Source: Polynucleobacter sp. 73C-SIWE
GTDB taxonomy: Bacteria; Pseudomonadota; Gammaproteobacteria; Burkholderiales; Burkholderiaceae
Assembly (NCBI RefSeq): GCF_018882465.1
Contig: NZ_JACVOK010000001.1
Span: 744,001-808,000, forward strand
DNA: 64,000 nucleotides
Direction of reading: 5' to 3'
Each line of letters opens with the position of its first letter. The stretch's first letter is position 1. This document shows positions 38,821 through 47,904 of the stretch, in pieces. Under the pieces are notes generated by a model. It saw only the letters and a program-made list of their open reading frames with translations, made no database searches and had not been told where the DNA came from. The position numbers and the translations under genes were made by a program.

Positions 38821-39802
38821 ATTAGTAATCACTACTGGTGATCCTGCTGGTATCGGACCAGAAGTTTCGCTGGCCGCAGCAAAAGATTTTTTGACTGAAC
38901 AGCCTAATGTCCAGATTACTTTATTGGGTGATGCAAGTTTATTTAAAGATTCTTCAGGCAAAAGTCTGAACACTCCTGAGTATTTGAAGATTGAGTCAAT
39001 TTCACTGGGCGCACCTAGTATCCCTGGCGTATTAAATCCTGCCAATGCACGATACGTCCTGAATCTTCTGGATCGTGCTAGCGATGCTTGTCTGCATGGC
39101 GATTTCGATGCGATGGTTACGGCCCCAGTTCAAAAGAGCTTAATCAATAATGCTGGTATTCCTTTTACTGGACATACCGAATATTTGGCCCAGCGCTGCA
39201 ACACACAGCATGTTGTCATGATGTTATGTGCTCCGTTGCCTGCTGGTTTCTTGAGAATTAAATCGCAGAGAGATTTAAGAGTTGCTTTGGCAAGCACTCA
39301 TCTTCCCCTGAGGGACGTCTCAACCTCTTTAAGTTATGAGCTCTTGCTTGAAACGATTCAAATAGTAAACGCAGATTTGCGTGAAAAATTTGGCATCGCC
39401 AAGCCGGTGATTCGCGTTGCTGGCTTAAATCCGCATGCTGGTGAGTCTGGTTATTTAGGCCGTGAAGAAATTGAGATGATTGCACCAGCAATTGAATCTG
39501 CTAAGCAGCAAGGCATTGATGTTTCTGGACCGTATCCTGGAGATACTATGTTTGATACTTCTGCGCTCGAGTATGTTGATGCGTTTATAGCGATGTATCA
39601 CGATCAAGGGCTAGCCCCGTTTAAGTTTGTCACTTTTGGTGGTGGGGTGAATGTGACTTTGGGCTTGCCGATTATCAGAACATCAGTAGATCATGGAACT
39701 GCTTTGGATATTGCTGGAAAAGGAATTGCTGATTCCAGTAGCATGTTAGAGGCTCTTCGTTTGGCTTATGCGCTCGCTCTGAGCCAAAGAAAGCTAAGCT
39801 AG
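38786..39802 (+). CDS. pdxA: 4-hydroxythreonine-4-phosphate dehydrogenase
   Basis: NAD-dependent, metal-requiring step of vitamin B6 synthesis, 338 residues. LVITTGDPAGIGPEVSLAAA starts the protein, followed by VTAPVQKSLINNAGIPFTGH around residue 111. Metal and substrate blocks are GLNPHAGESGYLGREEIEM near 213 and IAMYHDQGLAPFKFV near 266, and RTSVDHGTALDIAGKG near 298. The first ATG overlaps surA by 35 bases; ATG at 38795 is a second candidate. rsmA follows after three bases. The group lptD-surA-pdxA-rsmA is ancient. Confidence 0.96.
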   Translation: MQKMQPTPHFVKLVITTGDPAGIGPEVSLAAAKDFLTEQPNVQITLLGDASLFKDSSGKSLNTPEYLKIESISLGAPSIPGVLNPANARYVLNLLDRASDACLHGDFDAMVTAPVQKSLINNAGIPFTGHTEYLAQRCNTQHVVMMLCAPLPAGFLRIKSQRDLRVALASTHLPLRDVSTSLSYELLLETIQIVNADLREKFGIAKPVIRVAGLNPHAGESGYLGREEIEMIAPAIESAKQQGIDVSGPYPGDTMFDTSALEYVDAFIAMYHDQGLAPFKFVTFGGGVNVTLGLPIIRTSVDHGTALDIAGKGIADSSSMLEALRLAYALALSQRKLS

Positions 39803-39805
39803 GGA

Positions 39806-40582
39806 ATGCATCGCGCACGTAAACGTTTTGGTCAGAATTTTTTGCAAGATGATGGAATTATTTATTCCATCGTTGCTTTAATTAATCCTGGCCCAGATAT
39901 GCATGTGATTGAGATTGGTCCTGGGCTTGGTGCCTTGACAATTCCCTTGCTGAGAAATCTTGATGAGCTTGATCTTCTGGAAATTGACCGTGACTTAGTC
40001 GCCTACTGGAATCAAAAAAATCTCAATGGCTTAACAGTCATTGAAGGTGATGCTCTCAAGTTTGATTTTCTGGATTGGGCAAAGAGTCGTTCTGAGAAAA
40101 AAGGGTTTTGTAAGGTAGTTGGTAATTTGCCTTACAACATCTCTTCACCATTATTATTTCATCTTGTTGCTGCTGCCTCTGAAATTGATGAACAAGTATT
40201 TATGTTGCAAGCCGAGGTTGTTGAAAGAATGGTGGCAAAGGCTGGCAGTTCTGATTTCAGTAGATTGTCTGTCATGCTCCAAGCTCGCTACGATATGGAG
40301 TTGGTCTTAGAGGTTCCCCCCGAAGCTTTTGATCCTCAGCCAAAAGTAAACTCTGCGGTAGTGCGCATGATTCCGCGCCAAGACTTTCATTTGAGCAATA
40401 CTCAGTGGAGCGCTTTAGAGCAGGTAGTTGCTGCAGCCTTTTCTCAGAGAAGAAAGATGTTGCGTACTAACTTGCAGGCTTTTGCAGAGAGATTAAGTTT
40501 GACCGAGCTTGAGTTAAAAGCGAGAGCGCAGGATATTGCTGTCGAGCGCTATATTGAGTGGGCTAAAGTTTTAGCTGCTTGA
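39806..40582 (+). CDS. rsmA: 16S rRNA (adenine1518/1519-N6)-dimethyltransferase
   Basis: Dimethylates two adjacent adenines of helix 45 in 16S rRNA; also called KsgA. The 258-residue protein begins HRARKRFGQNFLQDD, as is usual. The SAM motif is VIEIGPGLGALTIPLL near residue 34, the catalytic block is KVVGNLPYNISSPLLFHL near 105, and FMLQAEVVERMVAKAGSSD near 133 is family-specific. The C-terminal domain contains AFSQRRKMLRTNL. A GGGA ribosome-binding element precedes the ATG. Its end is convergent with plsC, four bases away. Confidence 0.97.
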   Translation: MHRARKRFGQNFLQDDGIIYSIVALINPGPDMHVIEIGPGLGALTIPLLRNLDELDLLEIDRDLVAYWNQKNLNGLTVIEGDALKFDFLDWAKSRSEKKGFCKVVGNLPYNISSPLLFHLVAAASEIDEQVFMLQAEVVERMVAKAGSSDFSRLSVMLQARYDMELVLEVPPEAFDPQPKVNSAVVRMIPRQDFHLSNTQWSALEQVVAAAFSQRRKMLRTNLQAFAERLSLTELELKARAQDIAVERYIEWAKVLAA

Positions 40583-40586
40583 TATT

Positions 40587-41321
40587 CTATTGATAAGCGC
40601 TGGGGTCAATGACCCGCATTTCGGATTCAATCCAACCCTCAACCTCTTGTTGTAATTCTTCTCCTGACTTGCCTTCGGAAAAAATGGCTGGCCCAATCGA
40701 AAAGATCACAGTGCCAGGCTTCTTTAAAAGGCTGTTCTTAGGCCAAAAATTACCTGCATTGTGTGCAATTGGAATAACTAATGCGCCCGTAGCGCTCGCC
40801 AGGCGAGCACCACCCTTACGATAGGGCTTAGTTGATCCTCGAGGTGTTCTGGTGCCCTCCGGAAATAGCATGATCCATTTACCTTCACCCAGACGTTTGC
40901 GACCTTGGCTAGCAACTGAGAGGGCTGCTGTTTGTTTGTTTGCACGATTAATGTGAATCATCTTGAGCAAAGCTAGAGCCCAGCCAAAAAAGGGAATCCA
41001 AAGCAATTCTCGTTTGAAGACAAAGCAAAGTTGTTTTGGAAGGAGAGCAATATAGGCAATCGTTTCATAAGCAGACTGATGTTTGCTCAGAATAACGACA
41101 GGTTTATCAAGCACTGCACGCATGTGTTCCATGCCACGAATTTCATAGCGGATGCCACAAAGATGCCACAAGAGCCAGATAACGACTTTGTTCCAAATGC
41201 CAATGAATTTGTAGCGATTTTCTGGGCTCAGAAAAGGAAATGCCAGCATGCATAGCACTGACCAAATTGGAGTGAAGATCAGTAGAAATAAAGCAAAGAG
41301 AGCAGAGCGTAAATAGACCAT
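40587..41321 (-). CDS. plsC: 1-acyl-sn-glycerol-3-phosphate acyltransferase
   Basis: Membrane enzyme acylating lysophosphatidic acid, 244 residues from the chosen ATG. A hydrophobic anchor is at 5-35 (ALFALFLLIFTPIWSVLCML). The catalytic motif reads SKHQSAYET, i.e. H-x4-E in place of the usual H-x4-D. FPEGTRTPRGS near residue 145 is the glycerol-phosphate motif, and the proline block VIPIAHNAGNFWP follows. The start at 41321 (MVYLRS) has GAGA upstream and follows gmhB by eight bases. Longer in-frame starts at 41336 and 41378 would overlap gmhB. Confidence 0.9.
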   Translation of the reverse strand: MVYLRSALFALFLLIFTPIWSVLCMLAFPFLSPENRYKFIGIWNKVVIWLLWHLCGIRYEIRGMEHMRAVLDKPVVILSKHQSAYETIAYIALLPKQLCFVFKRELLWIPFFGWALALLKMIHINRANKQTAALSVASQGRKRLGEGKWIMLFPEGTRTPRGSTKPYRKGGARLASATGALVIPIAHNAGNFWPKNSLLKKPGTVIFSIGPAIFSEGKSGEELQQEVEGWIESEMRVIDPSAYQ

Positions 41322-41328
41322 GTTTTCT

Positions 41329-41901
41329 CTACACATTACTTTCGAGCAGCGCGTTTGTGAAAGCCATGAGATCAGCATGAATCTGCGTACCCTCTGGTAA
41401 GTTGCCCTTTTCCAATGTTTTTTGACCTTTGCCAGTCAATACTAGATGGGGCGAGGCTCCCAGCGCGATGCCAGCTTGCAGATCTCGTAATGAGTCACCC
41501 ACAATGGGTACACCTAAGAGTGGCTGAGTACTATCCGATTTTTTATAACGCAAAGCAATTTCTTTCATCAGGCCTGGGGCGGGCTTGCGACAATCACAGT
41601 CATGTGAATCCATATGAGGGCAAAAGAAAATGCTATCGATATGCCCACCTAAAGGCTGAAGAAGCTTATCCAGCTTGTTGTGCATCGCATGCAATTCATT
41701 AATCGTGAAATAACCTCTCGATAAGCCAGACTGATTGGTTGCGATTGCTATTTGATAGCCCGCTTGATTCAGTAATGCTATTGCTTCTAGGCTTCTAGGT
41801 AGAGGGATCCATTCATCAACAGATTTAACATAATCATCACGATCTTCATTGATCACGCCATCGCGATCGAGAATAATGAGTTTAGAGGAGCTGATGCTCA
41901 T
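41329..41901 (-). CDS. gmhB: D-glycero-beta-D-manno-heptose-1,7-bisphosphate 7-phosphatase
   Basis: HAD-family phosphatase of LPS heptose synthesis, 190 residues. The nucleophile motif is IILDRDGVINEDRDDYVKS at the N-terminus. IATNQSGLSRGYF near residue 53 is the second motif. A zinc site is formed by CPHMDSHDCDCRKPAPG near 92-108. The last motif is VPIVGDSLRDLQAGIALG near 130. Its ATG overlaps the stop of glyS by four bases; plsC lies downstream. This glyS-gmhB-plsC order is common in Betaproteobacteria. Confidence 0.94.
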   Translation of the reverse strand: MSISSSKLIILDRDGVINEDRDDYVKSVDEWIPLPRSLEAIALLNQAGYQIAIATNQSGLSRGYFTINELHAMHNKLDKLLQPLGGHIDSIFFCPHMDSHDCDCRKPAPGLMKEIALRYKKSDSTQPLLGVPIVGDSLRDLQAGIALGASPHLVLTGKGQKTLEKGNLPEGTQIHADLMAFTNALLESNV

Positions 41902-44036
41902 GCTAATTTGCCGAGATCGGCAACGAGATTCATTTTCTGGTGGAGTTGTTGCAGGAGAGCTAGGCGGTTATCACGCAACTCAGGATTAGGGTCCATCACC
42001 ATCACATCAGCAAAAAATTGATCAATAGGAGCACTTAAGGCAACAAGTACCCTTAATAATTCAACAAATTGACGTTTTTCATAAGCGGCGCTGAGGGCGG
42101 GAGTAATGCTTTCCAAGGCTTGATATAGCTTGGTTTCTGCAGGAATTTGCAATAACTTAGTAGAGCATGCCGCAGGAATGGCAGTAGTTGTTTTCTTCAG
42201 AATATTGCTAATCCGTTTATTTGCAGCAGCAAGTTGCGCAGCTTCAGCCAAGGCATTAAATTCACGCAAAGCAGTTAAGCGTTGAATTAAATCATTAATT
42301 TGTGCTGGCTCCTGGCTCAGAACGGCATCGATTTCAGCGCTGGTAAATGGTTTGCCAGCAATCGATTGATCGCGTAGGTAAGCGCGCAGACGATCGATGA
42401 TGAATGCATAAATGTCAGCAGCATTTGCTTTTTCTTGAACATCTTTTGGTGAAAATTGCGCACGCGCTAATTCAATTAGTGCTGGCAGACTCAGAGACAG
42501 ATTCTTTTCTAGTAGTAAGCGGCAAACACCTAAAGCATGACGACGTAATGCATATGGGTCTTTATCACCAGTTGGCGCAAGCCCTATACCCCAAATACCA
42601 ACTAGCGTTTCTAGCTTATCAGCAATAGCTAAAATAGTTCCGGTTAATGTCTGTGGCAGAGCATCACCTGCAAAGCGTGGCATATAGTGTTCGCTGCATG
42701 CGGCAGCAACCTCAGGATTTTCGCCATCATGCACTGCATAGTAGCGACCCATGATGCCTTGAAGTTCTGGAAATTCACCAACCATATCAGTGAGTAAGTC
42801 AGTCTTTGCAATCTCTGCAGCACGACTTGCGAGCTTTTCATCGACATTGAGTTCTTTTGCAATACCTGTAGCAAGAGCCTGAACACGCCGAGCGCGCTCA
42901 AGTTGACTGCCCAATTGATTGTGATAAACCACCTTGCCGAGATCAGCAACACGGGTAGCTAAGGCGCGCTTTTGATCTTGCTTGAAGAAGAAGCGTGCAT
43001 CTGCAAGGCGCGGACGCACAACGCGCTCGTTACCAGAGATGATGGCTTGTGGCTTCGTGGTTTCAATATTGGAAACAATTAAGAAGCGATTGCGCAACTT
43101 ACCTTGTTTGTCAGTCAATGCAAAATACTTTTGATTGGTTTGCATTGTCAAAATTAAGCATTCTTGGGGAACTTCCAAGAATTCTTGATCAAAGTGACAC
43201 TCATAAATAGCGGGCCATTCAACCAGAGAGGTCACCTCATCTAGAAGGCTATCAGGCATTAAAACTAAGTCATCACCAGCCGCCTTTAAAAGGGCTGTCT
43301 CGATTTGAGCTCTGCGTTGATTAAAGCTAGGAATTACCTTAGCCTTAGTTTGCAAATCATTTTCATATTGATCTGCAGTAGCGATAGTCACATTACCTGG
43401 CGCTAGGAAGCGATGCCCTTCAGTTTGGTTGCCAGCATCAATTCCCAGACTGCTGATCTTGAGAACCTGATTACCATGTAAAGCAATAATGCGATGGGCT
43501 GGACGAGCAAATTGCACATCTGCTAATTGACCATTTTTCTGAAGTACTTGATAGTGCATCATTTTGGCAATTGGTAATTTATTCAGCGTTTGCTCAAGCG
43601 CAGTTTGCGCGGTATGTTCTAGTGCAGCACCTTTAGCGATCACATTCAGATAAAGCGCTTCATTTTTACCTTCACCCGCTTTTTCAAGGGTGGCAATATC
43701 AATATCACCATAACCAAGTGCACCTAATTTTTTTAGTAAAGGCGGAGTCGCTTTTCCTTGAGCATTAAAGGCAATGCTCGTTGGCAATAGTTTTTCACGA
43801 ACGGGGTAGTCGGGCGCTTGATCAAGAACATTGCTGATTTGAACTGCTAGGCGACGAGGTGTAGCAAAGCCAGCTACCTTCGATGCCTCAGTGGCTAAGC
43901 CAGAAGTCTTTAAGACTGTAAAGATTCCCTCACTAAAAGCATCGCCTAAGCGACGCAAGGATTTAGGGGGTAATTCTTCAGTGAATACTTCAATTAATAA
44001 AGTAGCGGACTGTGTAGGTGAATTGCTTGTACTCAT
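41898..44036 (-). CDS. glyS: Glycyl-tRNA synthetase, beta subunit
   Basis: A 712-residue beta chain of the alpha2-beta2 type GlyRS. LLIEVFTEELPPKSLRRLGD begins the protein, and FATPRRLAVQISNV near residue 58 is diagnostic. EVTSLVEWPAIYECHFD near 267 and RLADARFFFKQDQKRAL near 347 follow. Domain HD-like block GEFPELQGIMGRYYA near 425 and GLAPTGDKDPYALRRHALGV near 496 are family-specific. The C-terminal anticodon-binding helices end with DNRLALLQQLHQKMNLVADL. glyQ lies 25 bases upstream. Confidence 0.97.
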   Translation of the reverse strand: MSTSNSPTQSATLLIEVFTEELPPKSLRRLGDAFSEGIFTVLKTSGLATEASKVAGFATPRRLAVQISNVLDQAPDYPVREKLLPTSIAFNAQGKATPPLLKKLGALGYGDIDIATLEKAGEGKNEALYLNVIAKGAALEHTAQTALEQTLNKLPIAKMMHYQVLQKNGQLADVQFARPAHRIIALHGNQVLKISSLGIDAGNQTEGHRFLAPGNVTIATADQYENDLQTKAKVIPSFNQRRAQIETALLKAAGDDLVLMPDSLLDEVTSLVEWPAIYECHFDQEFLEVPQECLILTMQTNQKYFALTDKQGKLRNRFLIVSNIETTKPQAIISGNERVVRPRLADARFFFKQDQKRALATRVADLGKVVYHNQLGSQLERARRVQALATGIAKELNVDEKLASRAAEIAKTDLLTDMVGEFPELQGIMGRYYAVHDGENPEVAAACSEHYMPRFAGDALPQTLTGTILAIADKLETLVGIWGIGLAPTGDKDPYALRRHALGVCRLLLEKNLSLSLPALIELARAQFSPKDVQEKANAADIYAFIIDRLRAYLRDQSIAGKPFTSAEIDAVLSQEPAQINDLIQRLTALREFNALAEAAQLAAANKRISNILKKTTTAIPAACSTKLLQIPAETKLYQALESITPALSAAYEKRQFVELLRVLVALSAPIDQFFADVMVMDPNPELRDNRLALLQQLHQKMNLVADLGKLA

Positions 44037-44061
44037 AAATAGATTACTTCAATCTTGATGC

Positions 44062-44946
44062 CTAAGCCTTAGCCTGGCGTTGACACATTGGGAAGCCGAG
44101 TTTTTCACGAGATTCAAAATAAGCTTGAGCGACTGAGCGAGAAAGATTACGGATACGGCCGATATAGGCTGCACGTTCGGTTACTGAAATAGCGCCACGT
44201 GCATCGAGGAGATTAAAGGTATGTGCCGCCTTGAGAACCATTTCATAAGCGGGAAGAGCGAGCGGCACTTCCATCAAGCGTTTTGCTTCGCCTTCATAAT
44301 TTGTAAAGTTTGCAAATAGCAAATCAGTATTGGAGTGTTCAAAGTTATAGCAAGATTGCTCCACTTCGTTTTGGTGATACACGTCACCATAAGAAATACC
44401 ATCTGCCCAAACGAGGTCATAAACATTTGAGCAATTTTGAATGTACATCGCCAAGCGTTCGATGCCATAAGTAATTTCGCCCAGAACAGGTTTGCAATCC
44501 AAGCCACCTACTTGTTGGAAATAAGTGAACTGAGTTACTTCCATACCGTTTAACCATACTTCCCAGCCTAGGCCCCATGCTCCAAGCGTAGGATTTTCCC
44601 AATCATCTTCAACAAAACGGACATCATTCTCTTTGAGATCAAGTCCTAATGCCGCTAGTGATCCCAGATAGAGCTCGAGAATATTTTCAGGGGCTGGCTT
44701 GAGAACAACTTGATATTGATAATAGTGCTGTAAGCGATTTGGATTCTCGCCATACCGACCATCCTTAGGTCGCCGAGATGGCTGAACATAAGCTGCTTTC
44801 CAAGGCTCTGGACCAATGGCGCGCAGGAAAGTTGCTGTGTGGGATGTGCCTGCGCCGACTTCGAGGTCAATAGGTTGCAATAGGGCGCAACCTTGTTGGT
44901 CCCAATAATCCTGAAGTTTGAGAATGATTTGCTGAAAAGTAAGCAT
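44062..44946 (-). CDS. glyQ: Glycyl-tRNA synthetase, alpha subunit
   Basis: Catalytic class II chain of GlyRS, 294 residues. [20 protein letters not shown] starts the protein, and [20 protein letters not shown] follows. The motif 2 region is [20 protein letters not shown] near residue 55. [21 protein letters not shown] near 112 and [20 protein letters not shown] near 138 are family blocks. It is followed by glyS 25 bases on. The gene lies in the lnt-glyQ-glyS group. Confidence 0.98.
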   Translation of the reverse strand: MLTFQQIILKLQDYWDQQGCALLQPIDLEVGAGTSHTATFLRAIGPEPWKAAYVQPSRRPKDGRYGENPNRLQHYYQYQVVLKPAPENILELYLGSLAALGLDLKENDVRFVEDDWENPTLGAWGLGWEVWLNGMEVTQFTYFQQVGGLDCKPVLGEITYGIERLAMYIQNCSNVYDLVWADGISYGDVYHQNEVEQSCYNFEHSNTDLLFANFTNYEGEAKRLMEVPLALPAYEMVLKAAHTFNLLDARGAISVTERAAYIGRIRNLSRSVAQAYFESREKLGFPMCQRQAKA

Positions 44947-45005
44947 GATTAACCTGGCTAAGCCATTGATTTTACATGGCTAGCAGGGGATGCAGTCAAA
45001 AATGA

Positions 45006-46553
45006 CTAAAAACGTCGATGACGAATCAGGCCCCAGATCAACAAGAGGCAAGAAAAGCTCAAAATTGGGAAATTGCCCCAAAAGACATAAGGCGTTTTAC
45101 CCTCATAGGCCTGAACTTCCGTACTTAAGCTTACTTGGGTAAATTCAGGGAGTTCTGCAAGAACTTTGCCATCAGGGCCCAACACAGCGCTGATGCCAGT
45201 ATTGGTAGCTCGAAGGGCCGGTAGGCCGGTTTCGAGTGAGCGTAATTGAGAGAGTCGTAATTGTTGGGTAGGTGCTTGTGATTTACCAAACCAAGCCAGG
45301 TTCGTTAAATTGATGAGTAAATTCGTTGGTTGGGGATTGTTCCGAATACGACTAGCAAGCTCGCCACCAAAAACATCCTCATAACAAATCGTGATCGCTG
45401 CATAGAGCGGGTCTTCCTTCTGTCTTCTGATGATGAAGTTATCTTGCGCATCCCCACCCCTTGCAAAATCACTTAAGGGAACACTAAAAGCATTAACGAA
45501 CCAACGAAAACCGGGTGGAATAAATTCACCAAAAGGTACTAGGTGATTCTTGTCGTATTGATATGCGCCTTGAGCGGGAGAAAGACCTAGAGCTCGGTTA
45601 GAAAATTCTCTTCCATTATCTGGATTTGTGTGGCGCCCAATGACGCCAAAGAGTAAGTTGGTTTGAGTGTTATTAGAAAGACTTTGAAGATTTTCTATAA
45701 GCCCAGCTGGAAGATTAGTTGTGGGCCAAGCAAAAGCAGTTTCTGGTGAGATCACAAGCTCAGCGCGAGATTGCATCATGGCGTTGCTATAAAAATGAAT
45801 TTGCTTTAGAACCCCCTCGGGGTTGGTGAACATGCTTTGTGGAAAATTACCTTGTACCAGTTCAATCTTGAGGGGTTCGCCAATTGGTTTGGTAAAACTC
45901 CAGAAGCTTGAGCCAATAGTGATTAAGCAAACGAGTACCAGCGTCGAGATGCAATAACGTGGATGCTTATTCAGTTGAAAGATTTGCCAGGATGCATACA
46001 CCACTAAAAAAGTACAAGCCAAACCGCCAAAATAAGGAGCGATGGTTGCAAATGGCCCATTTACTTGTGCTTCCGCAAAACCCATCCAAGGAAATCCAGT
46101 AAAAATTTCCCCGCGAAGATATTCACCCACTGCCCAGCTCGCAGCTAAAAATAAACCAGATATCGAAGAGCTTTTAAAGATGCGAATCGATAAACAGGCG
46201 ATTGAGAAGTAGAGGGAGACATAGGCGGATAACAAAAAAACAGCTACACAGGAGAGCAGGGCATTCATGCCACCGATATCGTGCAGGCTAATGTACAGCC
46301 ACCAAAGCCCCACAATAAAGTAGCCAATCCCAAATATCAGGCTAGAGAAAAAAAACTGTGTTGTTGAGCAATCTTTTAGCAGGCTAAGTCGCCACCAAAT
46401 AATGCTTAGAAGGGGGATCTGAATCCAACCGCCATAGGGAAGCTCGGCGGCAACAGCCATTAGAGAGCCTAATGTAAAAAGCGCAAGGAGTGCTACTACA
46501 TTCAATTTTTGATGGGTCTTACCTGAATACAGATCAACCAAGGTAATTCTCAA
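45006..46553 (-). CDS. lnt: Apolipoprotein N-acyltransferase
   Basis: Adds the third acyl chain to lipoproteins in the inner membrane, 515 residues. Multiple hydrophobic helices occupy about residues 20-205. The carbon-nitrogen hydrolase domain follows. The E-K-C triad is readable: SPETAFAWPTTN (glutamate), YDKNHLVPFGEFIP (lysine) and ITICYEDVFGGEL (cysteine). A final helix is at FPILSFSCLLLIWGLI. The start is TTG, its bases overlapping the TGA of corC, implying translational coupling. A shorter start cannot be excluded. glyQ lies 59 bases downstream. Confidence 0.94.
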   Translation of the reverse strand: MRITLVDLYSGKTHQKLNVVALLALFTLGSLMAVAAELPYGGWIQIPLLSIIWWRLSLLKDCSTTQFFFSSLIFGIGYFIVGLWWLYISLHDIGGMNALLSCVAVFLLSAYVSLYFSIACLSIRIFKSSSISGLFLAASWAVGEYLRGEIFTGFPWMGFAEAQVNGPFATIAPYFGGLACTFLVVYASWQIFQLNKHPRYCISTLVLVCLITIGSSFWSFTKPIGEPLKIELVQGNFPQSMFTNPEGVLKQIHFYSNAMMQSRAELVISPETAFAWPTTNLPAGLIENLQSLSNNTQTNLLFGVIGRHTNPDNGREFSNRALGLSPAQGAYQYDKNHLVPFGEFIPPGFRWFVNAFSVPLSDFARGGDAQDNFIIRRQKEDPLYAAITICYEDVFGGELASRIRNNPQPTNLLINLTNLAWFGKSQAPTQQLRLSQLRSLETGLPALRATNTGISAVLGPDGKVLAELPEFTQVSLSTEVQAYEGKTPYVFWGNFPILSFSCLLLIWGLIRHRRF

Positions 46554-47389
46554 TCAGTAGTTTTAGGTGTTTGGCGTGCCAGCAAAATATGAACTTGCCG
46601 CGGGTCAGCGCGTAGCACTTCAAACTCGATGCCATCAATAGCAATCAGTTCACCAATTTTTGGAACGCGACCTAGATGCTGAACAACAAGACCGGCTACG
46701 GTTTCAATATCTTCTTCTGCAAATTGAGTGCCGAGTGCTTCATTGAATTGCTCCAGTTCGGTGATACCTTTTACCCGAATGTCACCATTATCTAGAGAGA
46801 TGATATTGTCAGCCTCTTCATCGATATCATGCTCATCTTCAATATCGCCGACGATTTGTTCAAGCACATCTTCAATAGTAATAATGCCGGCTATGCCACT
46901 GTATTCATCAACCACAACAGCTAAATGATTGCGGTTGTCTTTAAAGTCTCGCAATAAAACGCTCAAACGCTTTGATTCAGGAATAAAGACTGCTGGACGT
47001 AACCAGTCCCGAACCTGAAAATCTTTTTCTGTTGCGTGACGCAGTAAATCTTTGGCCAATAAGATGCCAATAACGTTATCGCGACTACCTTCAAATACTG
47101 GAAAACGGGAGTGTGCTGCTTCGATGACAGTTTTGATCAGATCCGCAAGAGGCAGGTTGATATCAATCCAATCGATTTGGGCGCGTGGCACCAGGATATC
47201 GCGTGCACATAACTGACCAACTTGAAAGACACCCTCAATCATAGAGAGCGCATCAGCATCAATTAAGCCCTCGATTTGCGCCTCACGTAAGGTGGCAATT
47301 AATTCTTGACGGCGTTCGTTAGGGCTCGTTGGCTGCGGCGTTAAAAAATCAGCCAAGCGATCTAAAAGGGATTTGTTGGGGTCAGGCAT
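46550..47389 (-). CDS. corC: CBS-domain protein CorC (YbeX family)
   Basis: A 279-residue cytosolic protein of the CorC/YbeX family. Two CBS domains occupy about 70-190: VLVPRAQIDWIDINLPLADL in the first and VFIPESKRLSVLLRDFKDNR in the second, with HLAVVVDEYSGIAGIITIED. The CorC_HlyC C-terminal domain (about 200-275) includes DDGDI-like DNGDIRVKG and ETVAGLVVQHLGRVPKIGE. It is linked to magnesium and cobalt efflux and to ribosome-related stress in E. coli. It lies between ybeY and lnt. Confidence 0.93.
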   Translation of the reverse strand: MPDPNKSLLDRLADFLTPQPTSPNERRQELIATLREAQIEGLIDADALSMIEGVFQVGQLCARDILVPRAQIDWIDINLPLADLIKTVIEAAHSRFPVFEGSRDNVIGILLAKDLLRHATEKDFQVRDWLRPAVFIPESKRLSVLLRDFKDNRNHLAVVVDEYSGIAGIITIEDVLEQIVGDIEDEHDIDEEADNIISLDNGDIRVKGITELEQFNEALGTQFAEEDIETVAGLVVQHLGRVPKIGELIAIDGIEFEVLRADPRQVHILLARQTPKTTD

Positions 47390-47445
47390 GTTGCAAGAAT
47401 AGCGTAGAAATATGTTAAATCAATAAAAGTAGCGGGGATAATTTT

Positions 47446-47904
47446 TTACTGGGCTAGATATGGGTTTGTAAAGCCCAGCTGACGCAAGATTTTGACCTCA
47501 AGCGCCTCCATCTTTTTGGCATCCTTTGGATTTTCATGATCGTAAGCTTGCGCATGCAGGCAGCCGTGCACGGTTAAGTGAGCCAAATGGGCTTTGAGGG
47601 GTTTGTTTTGCTCTTTTGCTTCTTTTTGAATGACAGGTAGGCAAAAAATAATATCTGCTGCCAATGCAGTTTTAGAAAACTCATACGGAAAAGTTAATAC
47701 ATTGGTGGCGTAATCTTTTTTACGAAAATTAGAGTTTAATTTTTTGCTCTCTGCTACATTCACAAAGCGAAGTGTCAACAATCCATCATAGTGAGTGGCA
47801 GCCCTAGCCCATTTTTTGATTAATGCAGCCGAAGCAATTTTAGATAAGGCCGCTTCAATAGTCGGACTTGCATACTGAATATCAATCGTGAGTTTAGTTG
47901 GCAT
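47446..47904 (-). CDS. ybeY: Endoribonuclease / rRNA maturation factor YbeY
   Basis: Zinc-dependent ribonuclease involved in 16S rRNA 3' maturation and ribosome quality control. The metal motif is [16 protein letters not shown] near residue 113, with three histidines. [20 protein letters not shown] and [10 protein letters not shown] near 50-75 are typical. The ATG at 47904 gives 152 residues and the family N-terminus [11 protein letters not shown]; it overlaps the miaB end by 11 bases. A TTG at 47976 would add 24 residues translated from the miaB frame and is rejected. phoH, which usually sits between these genes, is missing. Confidence 0.93.
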   Translation of the reverse strand: MPTKLTIDIQYASPTIEAALSKIASAALIKKWARAATHYDGLLTLRFVNVAESKKLNSNFRKKDYATNVLTFPYEFSKTALAADIIFCLPVIQKEAKEQNKPLKAHLAHLTVHGCLHAQAYDHENPKDAKKMEALEVKILRQLGFTNPYLAQ

